From Selenomonas sp. (GTDB lineage: Bacteria > Bacillota_C > Negativicutes > Selenomonadales > Selenomonadaceae), in NCBI RefSeq assembly GCF_024699275.1, contig NZ_JAILPX010000116.1:1-33776 (forward strand): a DNA stretch of 33,776 nt, given 5' to 3'. This document shows, piece after piece, positions 1-7,559 of this stretch; position 1 is the first letter of the stretch; the number at the start of each line of letters is the position of its first letter. The notes under the pieces were generated by a model. That model was not told the DNA's origin and ran no database searches. It was given only the letters and a program-made list of their open reading frames with translations. The translations under genes and the position numbers were made by a program.

Positions 1-25
1 AATTTAGGAGGCAGATTACACTAAA

Positions 26-1852
26 ATGAGTATGACGACCAATGAAAATCTGAGAAACATCGCCATTATCGCCCACGTTGACCATGGTAAGACGACCCTG
101 GTTGATGGCATGCTGAAGCAGAGCCATGTGTTCCGCTCCAACGAGCAGGTTGCAGAGCGCGTTATGGACTCCGGCGATATCGAGCGTGAACGCGGCATCA
201 CGATTTTGTCCAAGAACACAGCTGTTATGTACAACGGCGTAAAAATCAACATCGTAGATACCCCGGGCCATGCTGACTTCGGCGGCGAAGTAGAACGTGT
301 TCTCAACATGGTTGACGGCGTTGTTTTGCTCGTTGATGCCTTTGAAGGCCCGATGCCTCAGACGAAATACGTACTGCGCAAGGCTCTTGAGCAGAAATTG
401 AAGCCGATTGTGGTTATCAACAAGATTGATAAGCCGAATCAGCGTGTGGATGATGTCTATGATGAAGTTCTCGAACTCTTCATGGAACTGGATGCCGATG
501 ATGAACAGCTGGACTTCCCGGTAATCTATGCAACGGCTCGTGATGGTATTGCCAAGTATAGCATGGACGATGACAACGACAACCTCGAACCGCTGATGGA
601 AACCATCGTCAAGGAAATCCCGGCACCCCATGGTGATCCGGATGCTCCGCTGCAGATGATGATTACCACCCTGGAATCCGATTCCTTCGTGGGCCGTGTA
701 GCCATTGGCCGCATCATTCGTGGTACGGCTAAGCCAAACCAGAATGTAGTCATCATCAATGGCGACCAGGAAACCAAGGCCAAAATCGGCAAGGTATTCA
801 CCTATCAGGGCTTGCAGCGCGTGGAAAGCGAAGCTGCCAGCATGGGCGAGATCGTTGCGCTGACCGGCCTTGGTGACGTATCCATCGGTTATACCGTTGC
901 TGATGCGGAAAATCCGGAAGCACTACCTTCCATCAACATCGATGAGCCGACCCTGTCCATGACCTTTGGTGTAAACACCAGCCCCTTTGCTGGTCGTGAA
1001 GGTCAGTTCGTTACTTCCCGTCATCTGCGTGACCGTCTCTTCAAGGAAATTGAGACCAACGTGGCCATGAAGGTAGAGGAAACGGATTCTGCTGATGTGT
1101 TCAAGGTTTCCGGCCGTGGTGAATTGCATCTGTCCATCCTCATCGAGGAAATGCGCCGTGAAGGTTATGAATTGCAGGTTGGTAAACCGGAAGTCGTTTA
1201 TAAGACCATCAATGGTCAGCTTTGCGAACCGATTGAGAACCTGACCATCGAAGTGCCTCAGGAATACATGGGTGCAGTTATGGAAGGTTTGGGCACCCGT
1301 AAGGCGGAGCTCACCAACATGACGGAGACGGCTGGTTACATGCGCCTTGAGTTCACCATTCCGGCCCGCGGTCTGATTGGTTTCCGTTCTGAACTCTTGA
1401 CCAGCACCAAGGGCAATGGCATCATGAATCATGTGTTCCATGGTTATGCGCCTTACAAAGGAGATATTCCGGGACGTACCCGTGGTTCTCTCGTTGCTTT
1501 CGAACAGGGCGAGACCACAGGTTATGGTATTTTCTCCCTGCAGGATCGTGGTGTAATGTTCATTGAGCCGGGCGAACAGGTTTATGAGGGTATGATTGTC
1601 GGGGAAAACTCCCGCGATAACGATATTGATATCAACCCCTGCAAGAAGAAGAACGTTTCCAACATGCGTACTTCCTCTTCGGATGAAGCTATCCGCCTGA
1701 CGCCGCCGAGAATTCTCTCTTTGGAACAGGCTATCGAATACATCAACAACGACGAAATGGTTGAGGTTACGCCGGAACACATTCGTCTGCGTAAGTCCAT
1801 TTTGGACCGTACGGTTCGTGGACGTAATGCGAAGAATGCTCGTAAGGGTTAA
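26..1852 (+). CDS. typA: Ribosome-associated translational GTPase TypA/BipA
   Basis: TypA/BipA is an EF-G-like GTPase that binds the ribosome and helps 50S assembly and stress or low-temperature translation. The protein is 608 aa, the usual family length (about 600-615). The GTPase motifs are intact: G1 AHVDHGKT at residues 16-23, the RGITI switch near 56-60, DTPGHADF near 78-85 and NKIDKP near 132-137. The C-terminal half carries the EF-G-like domains and the TypA-specific end. The start is the ATG at 26, preceded by AGGAGG at 6-11. The second ATG at 32 would be too far from that site. The gene stands alone here, with a 282-bp structured gap after it. Identification is very secure. Confidence 0.97.
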   Translation: MSMTTNENLRNIAIIAHVDHGKTTLVDGMLKQSHVFRSNEQVAERVMDSGDIERERGITILSKNTAVMYNGVKINIVDTPGHADFGGEVERVLNMVDGVVLLVDAFEGPMPQTKYVLRKALEQKLKPIVVINKIDKPNQRVDDVYDEVLELFMELDADDEQLDFPVIYATARDGIAKYSMDDDNDNLEPLMETIVKEIPAPHGDPDAPLQMMITTLESDSFVGRVAIGRIIRGTAKPNQNVVIINGDQETKAKIGKVFTYQGLQRVESEAASMGEIVALTGLGDVSIGYTVADAENPEALPSINIDEPTLSMTFGVNTSPFAGREGQFVTSRHLRDRLFKEIETNVAMKVEETDSADVFKVSGRGELHLSILIEEMRREGYELQVGKPEVVYKTINGQLCEPIENLTIEVPQEYMGAVMEGLGTRKAELTNMTETAGYMRLEFTIPARGLIGFRSELLTSTKGNGIMNHVFHGYAPYKGDIPGRTRGSLVAFEQGETTGYGIFSLQDRGVMFIEPGEQVYEGMIVGENSRDNDIDINPCKKKNVSNMRTSSSDEAIRLTPPRILSLEQAIEYINNDEMVEVTPEHIRLRKSILDRTVRGRNAKNARKG

Positions 1853-1885
1853 GATTTGATTCGGGTTACAGTTTAATAGATGTGG

Positions 1886-1965
1886 TGCCCCGGGGATGCC
1901 GGGAGCTCTCTTGCGCTGAGACGGTTAGTCAAAGGTGACAGAAGGCAAGTGGCATTTCCGGGGCA
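1886..1965 (+). ncRNA. Candidate structured RNA element downstream of typA, class unknown
   Basis: Seen directly: 1886-1900 (TGCCCCGGGGATGCC) pairs with 1951-1965 (GGCATTTCCGGGGCA) over 15 consecutive base pairs, two of them G-U. Inside it, CTTGC 1910-1914 pairs with GCAAG 1945-1949 across an asymmetric internal loop. The apex can form alternative 3-bp helices (GAC/GTC and GTC/GAC). No U-run follows 1965, so it is not a simple intrinsic terminator. I do not recognise it as a known riboswitch, SRP RNA, 6S RNA or tRNA. It could be a small RNA, a 3' UTR element of typA, or a processing or protection structure. No convincing promoter lies just upstream. Confidence 0.4.
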
Positions 1966-1979
1966 TTCGTATAAGTAAG

Positions 1980-2068
1980 ACGCCCAACTGGATTGGAATT
2001 TTCTCACGGTATGAGTTTTCTATAAATTTGAGTTGTCGGGAATGGTTGCGGGCGTAAACGTGAGAAAA
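1980..2068 (+). other. Second foldable segment with interleaved (pseudoknot-like) complementarity
   Basis: ACGCCC at 1980-1985 is complementary to GGGCGT at 2050-2055. TTTTCTCACG at 1999-2008 is perfectly complementary (10 bp) to CGTGAGAAAA at 2059-2068. The two pairings interleave, so together they would make a pseudoknot; alternatively they are mutually exclusive states. The 5' strand of the 10-bp helix can also fold locally (CTCA 2003-2006 with TGAG 2012-2015). The segment ends just before the dapF promoter, so it is not part of the dapF leader if that promoter is used. Function unknown. Confidence 0.3.
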
Positions 2069-2071
2069 ACC

Positions 2072-2100
2072 TTGAAAATTTACGGAAATGCAGGTATTAT
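2072..2100 (+). promoter_or_regulatory. Sigma-A type promoter for the dapF cluster
   Basis: TTGAAA at 2072-2077 and TATTAT at 2095-2100 are separated by 17 bp. Transcription would begin near 2107, about 30 nt before dapF. It probably drives dapF-yicC-remA-gmk-rpoZ-coaBC and the HTH gene. Confidence 0.65.
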
Positions 2101-2137
2101 AGTATAGATATCGAAAAAGACAGGGGGCAGGTTATTG

Positions 2138-2989
2138 ATGATGAAGTTTACGAAGTGGCAGGGCTGCGGCAATGATTTTGTTTTGTTCAACTGTCTGCAG
2201 GAAGATATAGAGGATTATGCAGCTGTAGCCCGCAAGGTTTGTGACCGTCATTATGGTGTGGGCGCAGATGGTATTCTGGTGGTACTGCCTTCTGAACAAG
2301 CGGATTTTCGCATGCGGATTTTTAACACCGATGGCAGTGAAGCGGAGATGTGCGGCAATGGCATTCGCTGTTTTGCCCGGTATCTTTATGACTTTGGGCT
2401 GACGCAGGAAAAACGTTTTACCGTGGAGACGGGGGCGGGCATCCTGGTGCCGGAAATTGTCTTAGCAGATGGCCAGGTTAAAGGTGTTAAGGTGGATATG
2501 GGAGAACCCCATCTGTTGGGAGAGGAAATCCCTGTGACAGGCTTTGATGGCCAGCAGGTTGTTGACCAGTCCATTACCGTGGCTGGTAAGGACTATCGGT
2601 TTACTGGTGTGTCCATGGGCAATCCTCACTGTGTGGTTTTTGTCGAGGATGCAGAGGGCTTTCCGATTTTCGAGGTGGGGCATAAGTTTGAAAGTCATGC
2701 GTTGTTCCCCCGAAAAACCAATACGGAATTTGTGGAAGTTCGGGACCGTCATCATGTGCGCATGCGGGTCTGGGAACGGGGCGCTGCAGTGACGCTGGCA
2801 TGTGGTACCGGCTCCTGCGCCACGGTGGTTGCCGGCATCTTGAATGATAAGCTGGACCGGGCCGGGGAAACGGAAGTGGAACTGGACGGTGGCAAGCTGT
2901 TGATTCATTGGGCGGAGAATAATCATGTATTTATGACCGGTCCAGCTGAACTGGTGTTCAGTGGGGAACTGGCGGATTGTGAGGCGTGA
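2138..2989 (+). CDS. dapF: Diaminopimelate epimerase
   Basis: DapF interconverts LL- and meso-diaminopimelate, the penultimate step to lysine and the source of the peptidoglycan cross-linking residue, in the cytoplasm. The N-terminus KFTKWQGCGNDF is the family signature. The two catalytic cysteines are present: C72 in CGNGIRC and C222 in ACGTGSC, each in a half of the two-fold fold. At 283 aa it has normal length. Possible starts are TTG 2135, ATG 2138 and ATG 2141. AGGGGG at 2122-2127 favours ATG 2138 (10-nt spacing), while homologues usually begin at the residue coded from 2141. The stop overlaps the possible GTG start of the next gene, so the two are translationally close. Identity is certain; the exact start is not. 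Confidence 0.96.
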   Translation: MMKFTKWQGCGNDFVLFNCLQEDIEDYAAVARKVCDRHYGVGADGILVVLPSEQADFRMRIFNTDGSEAEMCGNGIRCFARYLYDFGLTQEKRFTVETGAGILVPEIVLADGQVKGVKVDMGEPHLLGEEIPVTGFDGQQVVDQSITVAGKDYRFTGVSMGNPHCVVFVEDAEGFPIFEVGHKFESHALFPRKTNTEFVEVRDRHHVRMRVWERGAAVTLACGTGSCATVVAGILNDKLDRAGETEVELDGGKLLIHWAENNHVFMTGPAELVFSGELADCEA

Positions 2990-2991
2990 GT

Positions 2992-3867
2992 ATGCTGAAA
3001 AGTATGACTGGTTTTGGGAACGCCGCCAAGGAAACGGACGATTATAAGGTGACGGTGGAGGTGAAGGCCGTCAATCAGCGCTTTCTGGAATTGAATTTCC
3101 ATATGCCCCGGCAATTTGGGGAGTGGGAGGAAGGTTTGCGCCAAACTATCCGCAGAACAGCTGCCAGAGGTAAGGTGGATATCTTCATCAATTATCTGGA
3201 TAAACGGGAAACGAAGAGCAGCATTCGCGTGGATAAGGGACTGGCCATGGCCTATCAGACAGCCTTGAATGAACTCAGCGATACCCTGCATCTTCCCCGG
3301 CCGGATAGTGCGGCTATGTTTGCTGGGTTTCCCGATGTGCTGCAGGTGGAACAGACGGCAGATTTTGCGGGCTTGGAACCAGTGCTGCAGGAAGCTCTGG
3401 CGGAAGCTTTAGAGGCCTTTGATGCCATGCGGCAAAGGGAAGGGGCCCACGTGGCCGATGACTTTGACCAGCGCCTAACGAAGCTGGAAACCATGCGACA
3501 ACAGGTCATCAAGCTGGCTCCTGCCATTGTGACGGAACGGCGTCAGTACTTGCAGAAACTGCTGGAAGAAGCTTTGGCGGGAAAAGATTTTGATGAGACG
3601 CGGATTATTCAGGAAACCGCGCTCTTTGCCGACAAGGTGAATTATACCGAGGAAGTTGTTCGGCTGGAAAGTCACATTGCCCAGTTCCGGCAGATTATGG
3701 CGGCGCAGGAACCGGCAGGGCGGAAGCTGGACTTCCTCATTCAGGAATTCAACAGGGAAACCAACACCATTGGATCTAAGGCAAACAATAAGGATGTTGC
3801 TCAATTGGTGGTGGATATGAAAAGCGAAATCGAAAAGATTCGCGAGCAGGTGCAAAATATCGAGTAA
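2992..3867 (+). CDS. YicC/YloC-family endoribonuclease
   Basis: This family of about 290 aa is widespread. E. coli YicC has been linked to endoribonucleolytic RNA decay, with the catalytic core in the conserved C-terminal half. Here the N-terminus LKSMTGFG and the motif [12 protein letters not shown] near residues 21-32 match the family. The C-terminus has the characteristic [19 protein letters not shown] segment. I chose ATG 2992, which gives the usual MLKSMTG start. A GTG at 2986 overlapping the dapF stop would add two residues. Upstream of remA and gmk is its standard Firmicute position. The family call is secure; the biochemical role here is by analogy. Confidence 0.9.
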   Translation: MLKSMTGFGNAAKETDDYKVTVEVKAVNQRFLELNFHMPRQFGEWEEGLRQTIRRTAARGKVDIFINYLDKRETKSSIRVDKGLAMAYQTALNELSDTLHLPRPDSAAMFAGFPDVLQVEQTADFAGLEPVLQEALAEALEAFDAMRQREGAHVADDFDQRLTKLETMRQQVIKLAPAIVTERRQYLQKLLEEALAGKDFDETRIIQETALFADKVNYTEEVVRLESHIAQFRQIMAAQEPAGRKLDFLIQEFNRETNTIGSKANNKDVAQLVVDMKSEIEKIREQVQNIE

Positions 3868-3880
3868 AGGGGAGATACTG

Positions 3881-4165
3881 ATGGATATTAAACTCATCAA
3901 TATCGGCTTTGGTAATATTGTATCGGCCAATCGAATTGTGGCCATTGTAAGTCCGGAATCGGCGCCCATCAAGCGCATTATTCAGGAAGCCAGGGATGGG
4001 GAACGGCTTATTGATGCAACTTATGGGCGCAGGACCCGGGCTGTGATTATCATGGACAGTGACCATGTCATTCTCTCGGCGGTACAACCGGAAACGGTGG
4101 CTCATCGGGTAGAGGATGACGATGATGATGCAAAGACGGAGAAAGAGAAAGAAGACGAAGAATAA
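3881..4165 (+). CDS. remA: RemA-family (DUF370) DNA-binding regulator
   Basis: RemA is a small DNA-binding protein that in Bacillus activates biofilm matrix and osmoprotection genes. The 94-aa product shows the family signature: INIGFGNIV near residues 6-14, then the [15 protein letters not shown] stretch near 41-55. The last 16 or so residues (DDDDDAK and onwards) form a highly acidic tail that looks longer than in typical RemA proteins of 85-90 aa. It sits between yicC and gmk, the usual neighbourhood. AGGGGAG lies just ahead of the ATG, and the stop abuts the gmk start. In this lineage, which probably lacks Bacillus-type matrix operons, its targets are unknown. Confidence 0.88.
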   Translation: MDIKLINIGFGNIVSANRIVAIVSPESAPIKRIIQEARDGERLIDATYGRRTRAVIIMDSDHVILSAVQPETVAHRVEDDDDDAKTEKEKEDEE

Positions 4166-4768
4166 ATGAGCAAAGGATTATTGATCGTGGTTTCCGGCCC
4201 ATCGGGGACAGGCAAGGGCACCGTTTGCGGTGAATTGCTGAACCAGGCCCAGGATCTTGCTTATTCCATATCCGCCACCACGCGCCAGCCTCGGGCAGGA
4301 GAAGTGGATGGCAAGAATTATTACTTCATGGAAAAAGCGGAGTTTGAAAAGAAGATTGCTGAGGGCGGTTTTTTGGAGTATGCCAATGTCTACGGCAATT
4401 ATTATGGCACACCTTTAGGCAAGATTGAGGAACGTCTGGCTGAGGGTGAGGATATCCTTCTGGAAATTGATACCCAGGGTGCTCTGAATGTCATGAAGAA
4501 ATGTCCCCAGGGGCTGTTCATCTTTTTGATGCCGCCTTCGCTGGCGGAATTGGAACGGCGCATTCGCGGCCGCGGTTCTGAAACGGAGGAATCTCTGCAG
4601 CAGCGTATGGGAGCCGTTCGCAAGGAAATCGAGGATGGCAAGAAATACGGTTATGTGGTGGTCAATGACACGGTGAAGAAGGCCGTGCAGCGCATTATGG
4701 CAATCCGCACCGCAGAACACTGCCGGATAGGTAATAATCAAGAAATATTTGAGGAGTTGGCTGAGTAA
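4166..4768 (+). CDS. gmk: Guanylate kinase
   Basis: Phosphorylates GMP to GDP with ATP, an essential step of GTP supply. The 200-aa protein begins with the P-loop GPSGTGKGT at residues 11-19 (the common form has Ala where Thr is here). It continues with SATTRQPRAGEVDGKNYYF, the GMP-binding region. Later come the nucleotide-binding IDTQGA and the arginine-rich lid RIRGRGSE. The ATG immediately follows the remA stop and the gmk stop overlaps the rpoZ start by one base, consistent with coupled translation in one operon. Confidence 0.97.
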   Translation: MSKGLLIVVSGPSGTGKGTVCGELLNQAQDLAYSISATTRQPRAGEVDGKNYYFMEKAEFEKKIAEGGFLEYANVYGNYYGTPLGKIEERLAEGEDILLEIDTQGALNVMKKCPQGLFIFLMPPSLAELERRIRGRGSETEESLQQRMGAVRKEIEDGKKYGYVVVNDTVKKAVQRIMAIRTAEHCRIGNNQEIFEELAE

Positions 4769-5004
4769 TGAAAGTAATGAGCAAACCGGAAATGAGTATG
4801 GTAAATCCCTCCACGGATAAGTTGATGTCCCGGGTGGACAGCCGTTATGGCTTGGTGGTATGTGCTTCTAAGCGCGCCCGTCAGCTGGTGGATGGGGAAG
4901 AACTCAAGGAAATCGAAATGAAATCCACCAAGACGGTAACCAATGCTCTGGAGGAAATTGCCGAAGGCAAGATTGCCTATCGGATTTCCAAGGCTGATCT
5001 CTAA
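4768..5004 (+). CDS. rpoZ: DNA-directed RNA polymerase omega subunit
   Basis: Omega (78 aa) binds beta-prime and stabilises core RNA polymerase. The motifs SRYGLVVCASKRARQL (residues about 27-42) and KTVTNALEEIAEGKI (about 54-68) are typical of omega. The ATG at 4768 overlaps the gmk stop (TAATG); an internal ATG at 4777 is a possible alternative start. The position between gmk and coaBC is the standard Firmicute arrangement. Confidence 0.93.
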   Translation: MKVMSKPEMSMVNPSTDKLMSRVDSRYGLVVCASKRARQLVDGEELKEIEMKSTKTVTNALEEIAEGKIAYRISKADL

Positions 5005-5005
5005 G

Positions 5006-6205
5006 ATGGGCAGTTTAGCAGGCAAGCGAATTGTTTTGGGCGTGACGGGAGGCATTGCCGCTTACAAGGCGGTGGAGATTGCCTCCCGTCTCCGTAAGGC
5101 CGGGGCTGAGGTTCATGTCATCATGACCCGGGAGGCCACGGAGTTCGTTACGGAACTGACCTTCCGGGAAATCACGGGCCAGCCGGTATCGGTGGATATG
5201 TGGCAGAAGGTGGCAAATTTCAATGTGGAGCATATTGCCTTGGCCAACTTGGCTGATGTGGTCCTAATTGCTCCGGCAACGGCGAATATCCTGGCCAAGA
5301 TTTCCGTTGGTATCGCCGATGATATGCTGACCACCACGGTGCTGGCCACCAAGGCGCCCATCATCATGGCGCCGGCCATGAATACCAATATGTATGAAAA
5401 TCCCGTGACCCAGAAGAATATCGGTGAGCTGAAGGCACGGGGCGTACAGATTATCGAACCGGCTGCGGGTCATCTGGCTTGTGGCATAGAGGGCAAGGGG
5501 CGTCTGCCGGAGCCCGTGGAAATCGTGGCAGCTGTCACGGCCTTTATGACGGGCAAACAGCTGCTTAGCGGCAAGAAGATTATCGTTACGGCTGGTGGAA
5601 CCATTGAGCCCCTGGACCCGGTGCGCTATCTGGGCAACCGGTCTACAGGTAAGATGGGCTATGCTATTGCCCAAGAGGCTGCCCGGCAAGGGGCAGAGGT
5701 TCTGTTGGTATCCGGTCCCAGCAATCTGCCAAATCCTGTGGGGGTGCGTATGGTACGCATTCAAACAGCTTTGGAGATGCAGGCGGCAGTACAGGCTGAA
5801 TACACAGAGGCCGATGCGGTTATCATGTCGGCGGCTGTAGCCGATTATCGGCCCAAGACCGTAGCCAGGGAAAAAATCAAGAAAAGCGATGGGAAATTGG
5901 TGTTCGAGCTGGAGCGTAATCCGGATATTCTTTACGGTTTGGGGCAGCAGAAAGGGCAGCAGCTGTTGGTGGGCTTTGCTGCTGAAACCTGCCATTTGGA
6001 GGAGTATGCCCGGAAGAAATTGGTCAAGAAGAATTTGGACTTCATTGTGGCCAATGATGTTTCGGCAAAGGACGCAGGTTTTGCCGTCGATAATAATCGG
6101 GTGCAGCTATTTTTCCGCAATGGGGATAGCGAAAAATATCCTTTGATGAGCAAGCAGGAATTGGCGAAGATTATCTTGAATAAGATAGCAGAACGAATGT
6201 CCTGA
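5006..6205 (+). CDS. coaBC: Bifunctional phosphopantothenoylcysteine decarboxylase / phosphopantothenate-cysteine ligase
   Basis: Two successive steps of coenzyme A synthesis in one 399-aa protein: CoaB joins cysteine to 4'-phosphopantothenate with CTP, and CoaC decarboxylates the product with FMN. The N-terminal CoaC half shows GVTGGIAAYK, the catalytic His at residue 76 (VEHIALA), the PAMN motif and Cys159 in the flap ACGIEGKGRL. These positions closely match the E. coli enzyme. The CoaB half starts near residue 190 with TAGGTIEPLDPVRYL and NRSTGKMG, and has the AVADYRPK lysine. I chose ATG 5006, one base after the rpoZ stop; an upstream in-frame ATG at 4943 lies inside rpoZ and adds unrelated residues. 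Confidence 0.96.
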   Translation: MGSLAGKRIVLGVTGGIAAYKAVEIASRLRKAGAEVHVIMTREATEFVTELTFREITGQPVSVDMWQKVANFNVEHIALANLADVVLIAPATANILAKISVGIADDMLTTTVLATKAPIIMAPAMNTNMYENPVTQKNIGELKARGVQIIEPAAGHLACGIEGKGRLPEPVEIVAAVTAFMTGKQLLSGKKIIVTAGGTIEPLDPVRYLGNRSTGKMGYAIAQEAARQGAEVLLVSGPSNLPNPVGVRMVRIQTALEMQAAVQAEYTEADAVIMSAAVADYRPKTVAREKIKKSDGKLVFELERNPDILYGLGQQKGQQLLVGFAAETCHLEEYARKKLVKKNLDFIVANDVSAKDAGFAVDNNRVQLFFRNGDSEKYPLMSKQELAKIILNKIAERMS

Positions 6206-6222
6206 TGTGAAGGAGGCACGCT

Positions 6223-6543
6223 ATGCCCAAGGTTACCCGTGAAGATATTCCCAACTGGTTTCAGCGCAAGACCGGTTTTAATGTGGATGTGGAAGAATTG
6301 AAGAAGGCGGCAGAGCTGGATCGCATAGCCTGTGCCGATGAACCCATGAAGCTGATGCGCGAACTATGGGGAATTACCCCCCGGGATTGCGAAAAGCTGC
6401 TGGGGGCTCCCAGCCGCACAGTGGAAATGTGGTTCCACAGGAATGCTTCCCGGCCACCTTCTTGGGTAGTACGCCTGATTGTGGAAAAATGTGCCGATTT
6501 GCATGCACGGCGTGTAGAACGGGAAAAAATACGACAGAAGTAA
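6223..6543 (+). CDS. Small helix-turn-helix protein, function unknown
   Basis: A 106-aa protein that I cannot assign. Residues about 44-88 (LWGITPRDCEKLLGAPSRTVEMW and onwards) resemble a Cro/C1-type helix-turn-helix. The pattern is a helix, a short turn, LLGAPSRTVEMW as recognition helix, then an arginine/proline-containing turn and another helix. The N-terminal 40 residues include a WFQRKTGF segment and acidic or basic helices. There is no signal peptide or membrane segment. A strong AAGGAGG stands 7 nt ahead of the ATG. It is 17 nt downstream of coaBC and is followed at once by a terminator, so it is probably the last gene of the dapF/remA/gmk cluster. A DNA-binding role is inference. Confidence 0.7.
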   Translation: MPKVTREDIPNWFQRKTGFNVDVEELKKAAELDRIACADEPMKLMRELWGITPRDCEKLLGAPSRTVEMWFHRNASRPPSWVVRLIVEKCADLHARRVEREKIRQK

Positions 6544-6549
6544 GGAAGA

Positions 6550-6574
6550 GCCCCCATCGCTTTTGGGGGCTTTT
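6550..6574 (+). terminator. Rho-independent terminator
   Basis: GCCCCC (6550-6555) pairs with GGGGGC (6565-6570) around a 9-nt loop and is followed by TTTT. It closes the dapF-to-HTH cluster, directly after the HTH stop. Confidence 0.85.
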
Positions 6575-6598
6575 ATCATGGCAGAAGGAGACATAATC

Positions 6599-7444
6599 AT
6601 GCAGGCAAATGCCTTGACCAATAAAATCAACGAAACCATAACCCAGGCGGTGACACTGGTGGGGGAAAAGGACACTGCAGCGGCAGTGGATATCCTGCGG
6701 CAGCAGATTGAGCAGGTGGAAGGGCTGGAACTCTATCAGGATGCCCAGGCAGATTATTATGATTTCAATACGCTGATGGAAATGGTGATGTTTCAGAGCC
6801 AGCATCCGGAAATCCAGCCTGTGTCCGATATCGAGGAACCGTTGAACCGGCTGTATGCCATGTATGGTTCCGTGCTGCTGGAGCAGGGAAAACTCGATGA
6901 GGCAGAAGAGGCTTTGGCCATTGCCATGGATTGGAATCCCATGAGTGCGGATATCGCCTTTGAACATGCGGAAGTATTCAAGCAGAAGAAGGATTGGGAA
7001 AAGTTCAGGGAACTGACCAATGCCATCTTCCCCATCGCCTACAAACGACGGGAACTGGCCCGTTGCTATCGGAACCTGGGCTATTACTTTGTGGAACAGC
7101 AGATGTGGGATGAGGCTGTGGGCTGCTATCTTTTGAGCATGAGTTTTGCCGATGCAGAAGGCCGCTATCAGGCAGAGCTGGAACTCAAATACATTCATGA
7201 GGAAACGGAAGGGCAGGCCCAGCGGCCTTCCATTGGTGCCATGCGTTCCTATGGAGAAAAATACGATTTTCCTATTGGTCCCGATGCTAAGCTTATCGAA
7301 ACGGCCATGGAATATGGCAAGACCATGCTGGCCAACAAGCAGTATGAGCATGCAGCTTATTTTCTGGACATTGCCTATAAGCTGACGGAGAATAAGGAAC
7401 TGAAAGCCCTGCTGGATAAAATCAATTCGGCAAGAAAAAAATGA
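6599..7444 (+). CDS. Tetratricopeptide-repeat protein, function unknown
   Basis: A 281-aa soluble protein rich in paired amphipathic helices. The middle part reads as TPR-like repeats. One is YGSVLLEQGKLDEAEEALAI followed by MSADIAFEHAEVFKQK. Another is ARCYRNLGYYFVEQQMWDEA. Near the C-terminus is KTMLANKQYEHAAYFLDIAY. No catalytic motif, signal peptide or membrane segment is visible. The start at ATG 6599 has AAGGAG (6585-6590) 8 nt upstream; longer in-frame starts at 6563 and 6578 fall in or next to the preceding terminator and lack a ribosome site. It stands between two terminators, so it is probably monocistronic. A scaffold or interaction role is expected of TPR proteins but the partner is unknown. 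Confidence 0.8.
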   Translation: MQANALTNKINETITQAVTLVGEKDTAAAVDILRQQIEQVEGLELYQDAQADYYDFNTLMEMVMFQSQHPEIQPVSDIEEPLNRLYAMYGSVLLEQGKLDEAEEALAIAMDWNPMSADIAFEHAEVFKQKKDWEKFRELTNAIFPIAYKRRELARCYRNLGYYFVEQQMWDEAVGCYLLSMSFADAEGRYQAELELKYIHEETEGQAQRPSIGAMRSYGEKYDFPIGPDAKLIETAMEYGKTMLANKQYEHAAYFLDIAYKLTENKELKALLDKINSARKK

Positions 7445-7465
7445 ACGCATGGCCTGCTGATCAAG

Positions 7466-7496
7466 ACGCCTTTGGCTTTCGCCAAAGGCGTTTTTT
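7466..7496 (+). terminator. Rho-independent terminator
   Basis: ACGCCTTTGGC (7466-7476) and GCCAAAGGCGT (7481-7491) form a perfect 11-bp stem with a TTTC loop, running into TTTTTT. It ends the TPR gene transcript. Confidence 0.92.
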
Positions 7497-7501
7497 GATG
7501 C

Positions 7502-7530
7502 GTGACATGGTGGACACGTTGTGGTACAAT
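7502..7530 (+). promoter_or_regulatory. Sigma-A promoter for the PBP gene
   Basis: GTGACA (7502-7507) and TACAAT (7525-7530) are separated by 17 bp, with an extended -10 TG at 7522-7523. The predicted start near 7537 gives a short leader before the PBP start. Confidence 0.7.
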
Positions 7531-7559
7531 GGGAAGGTATAAATTTAAGGAGGCAGCTC

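Noticed and set aside
1886..1965. Thiamine pyrophosphate riboswitch
   Set aside because: GCTGAGA occurs at 1915-1921, but the other conserved TPP blocks are missing and the downstream gene is dapF.
4943..5005. 21-residue N-terminal extension of CoaBC from ATG 4943
   Set aside because: It overlaps rpoZ out of frame and the enzyme's conserved start fits ATG 5006.
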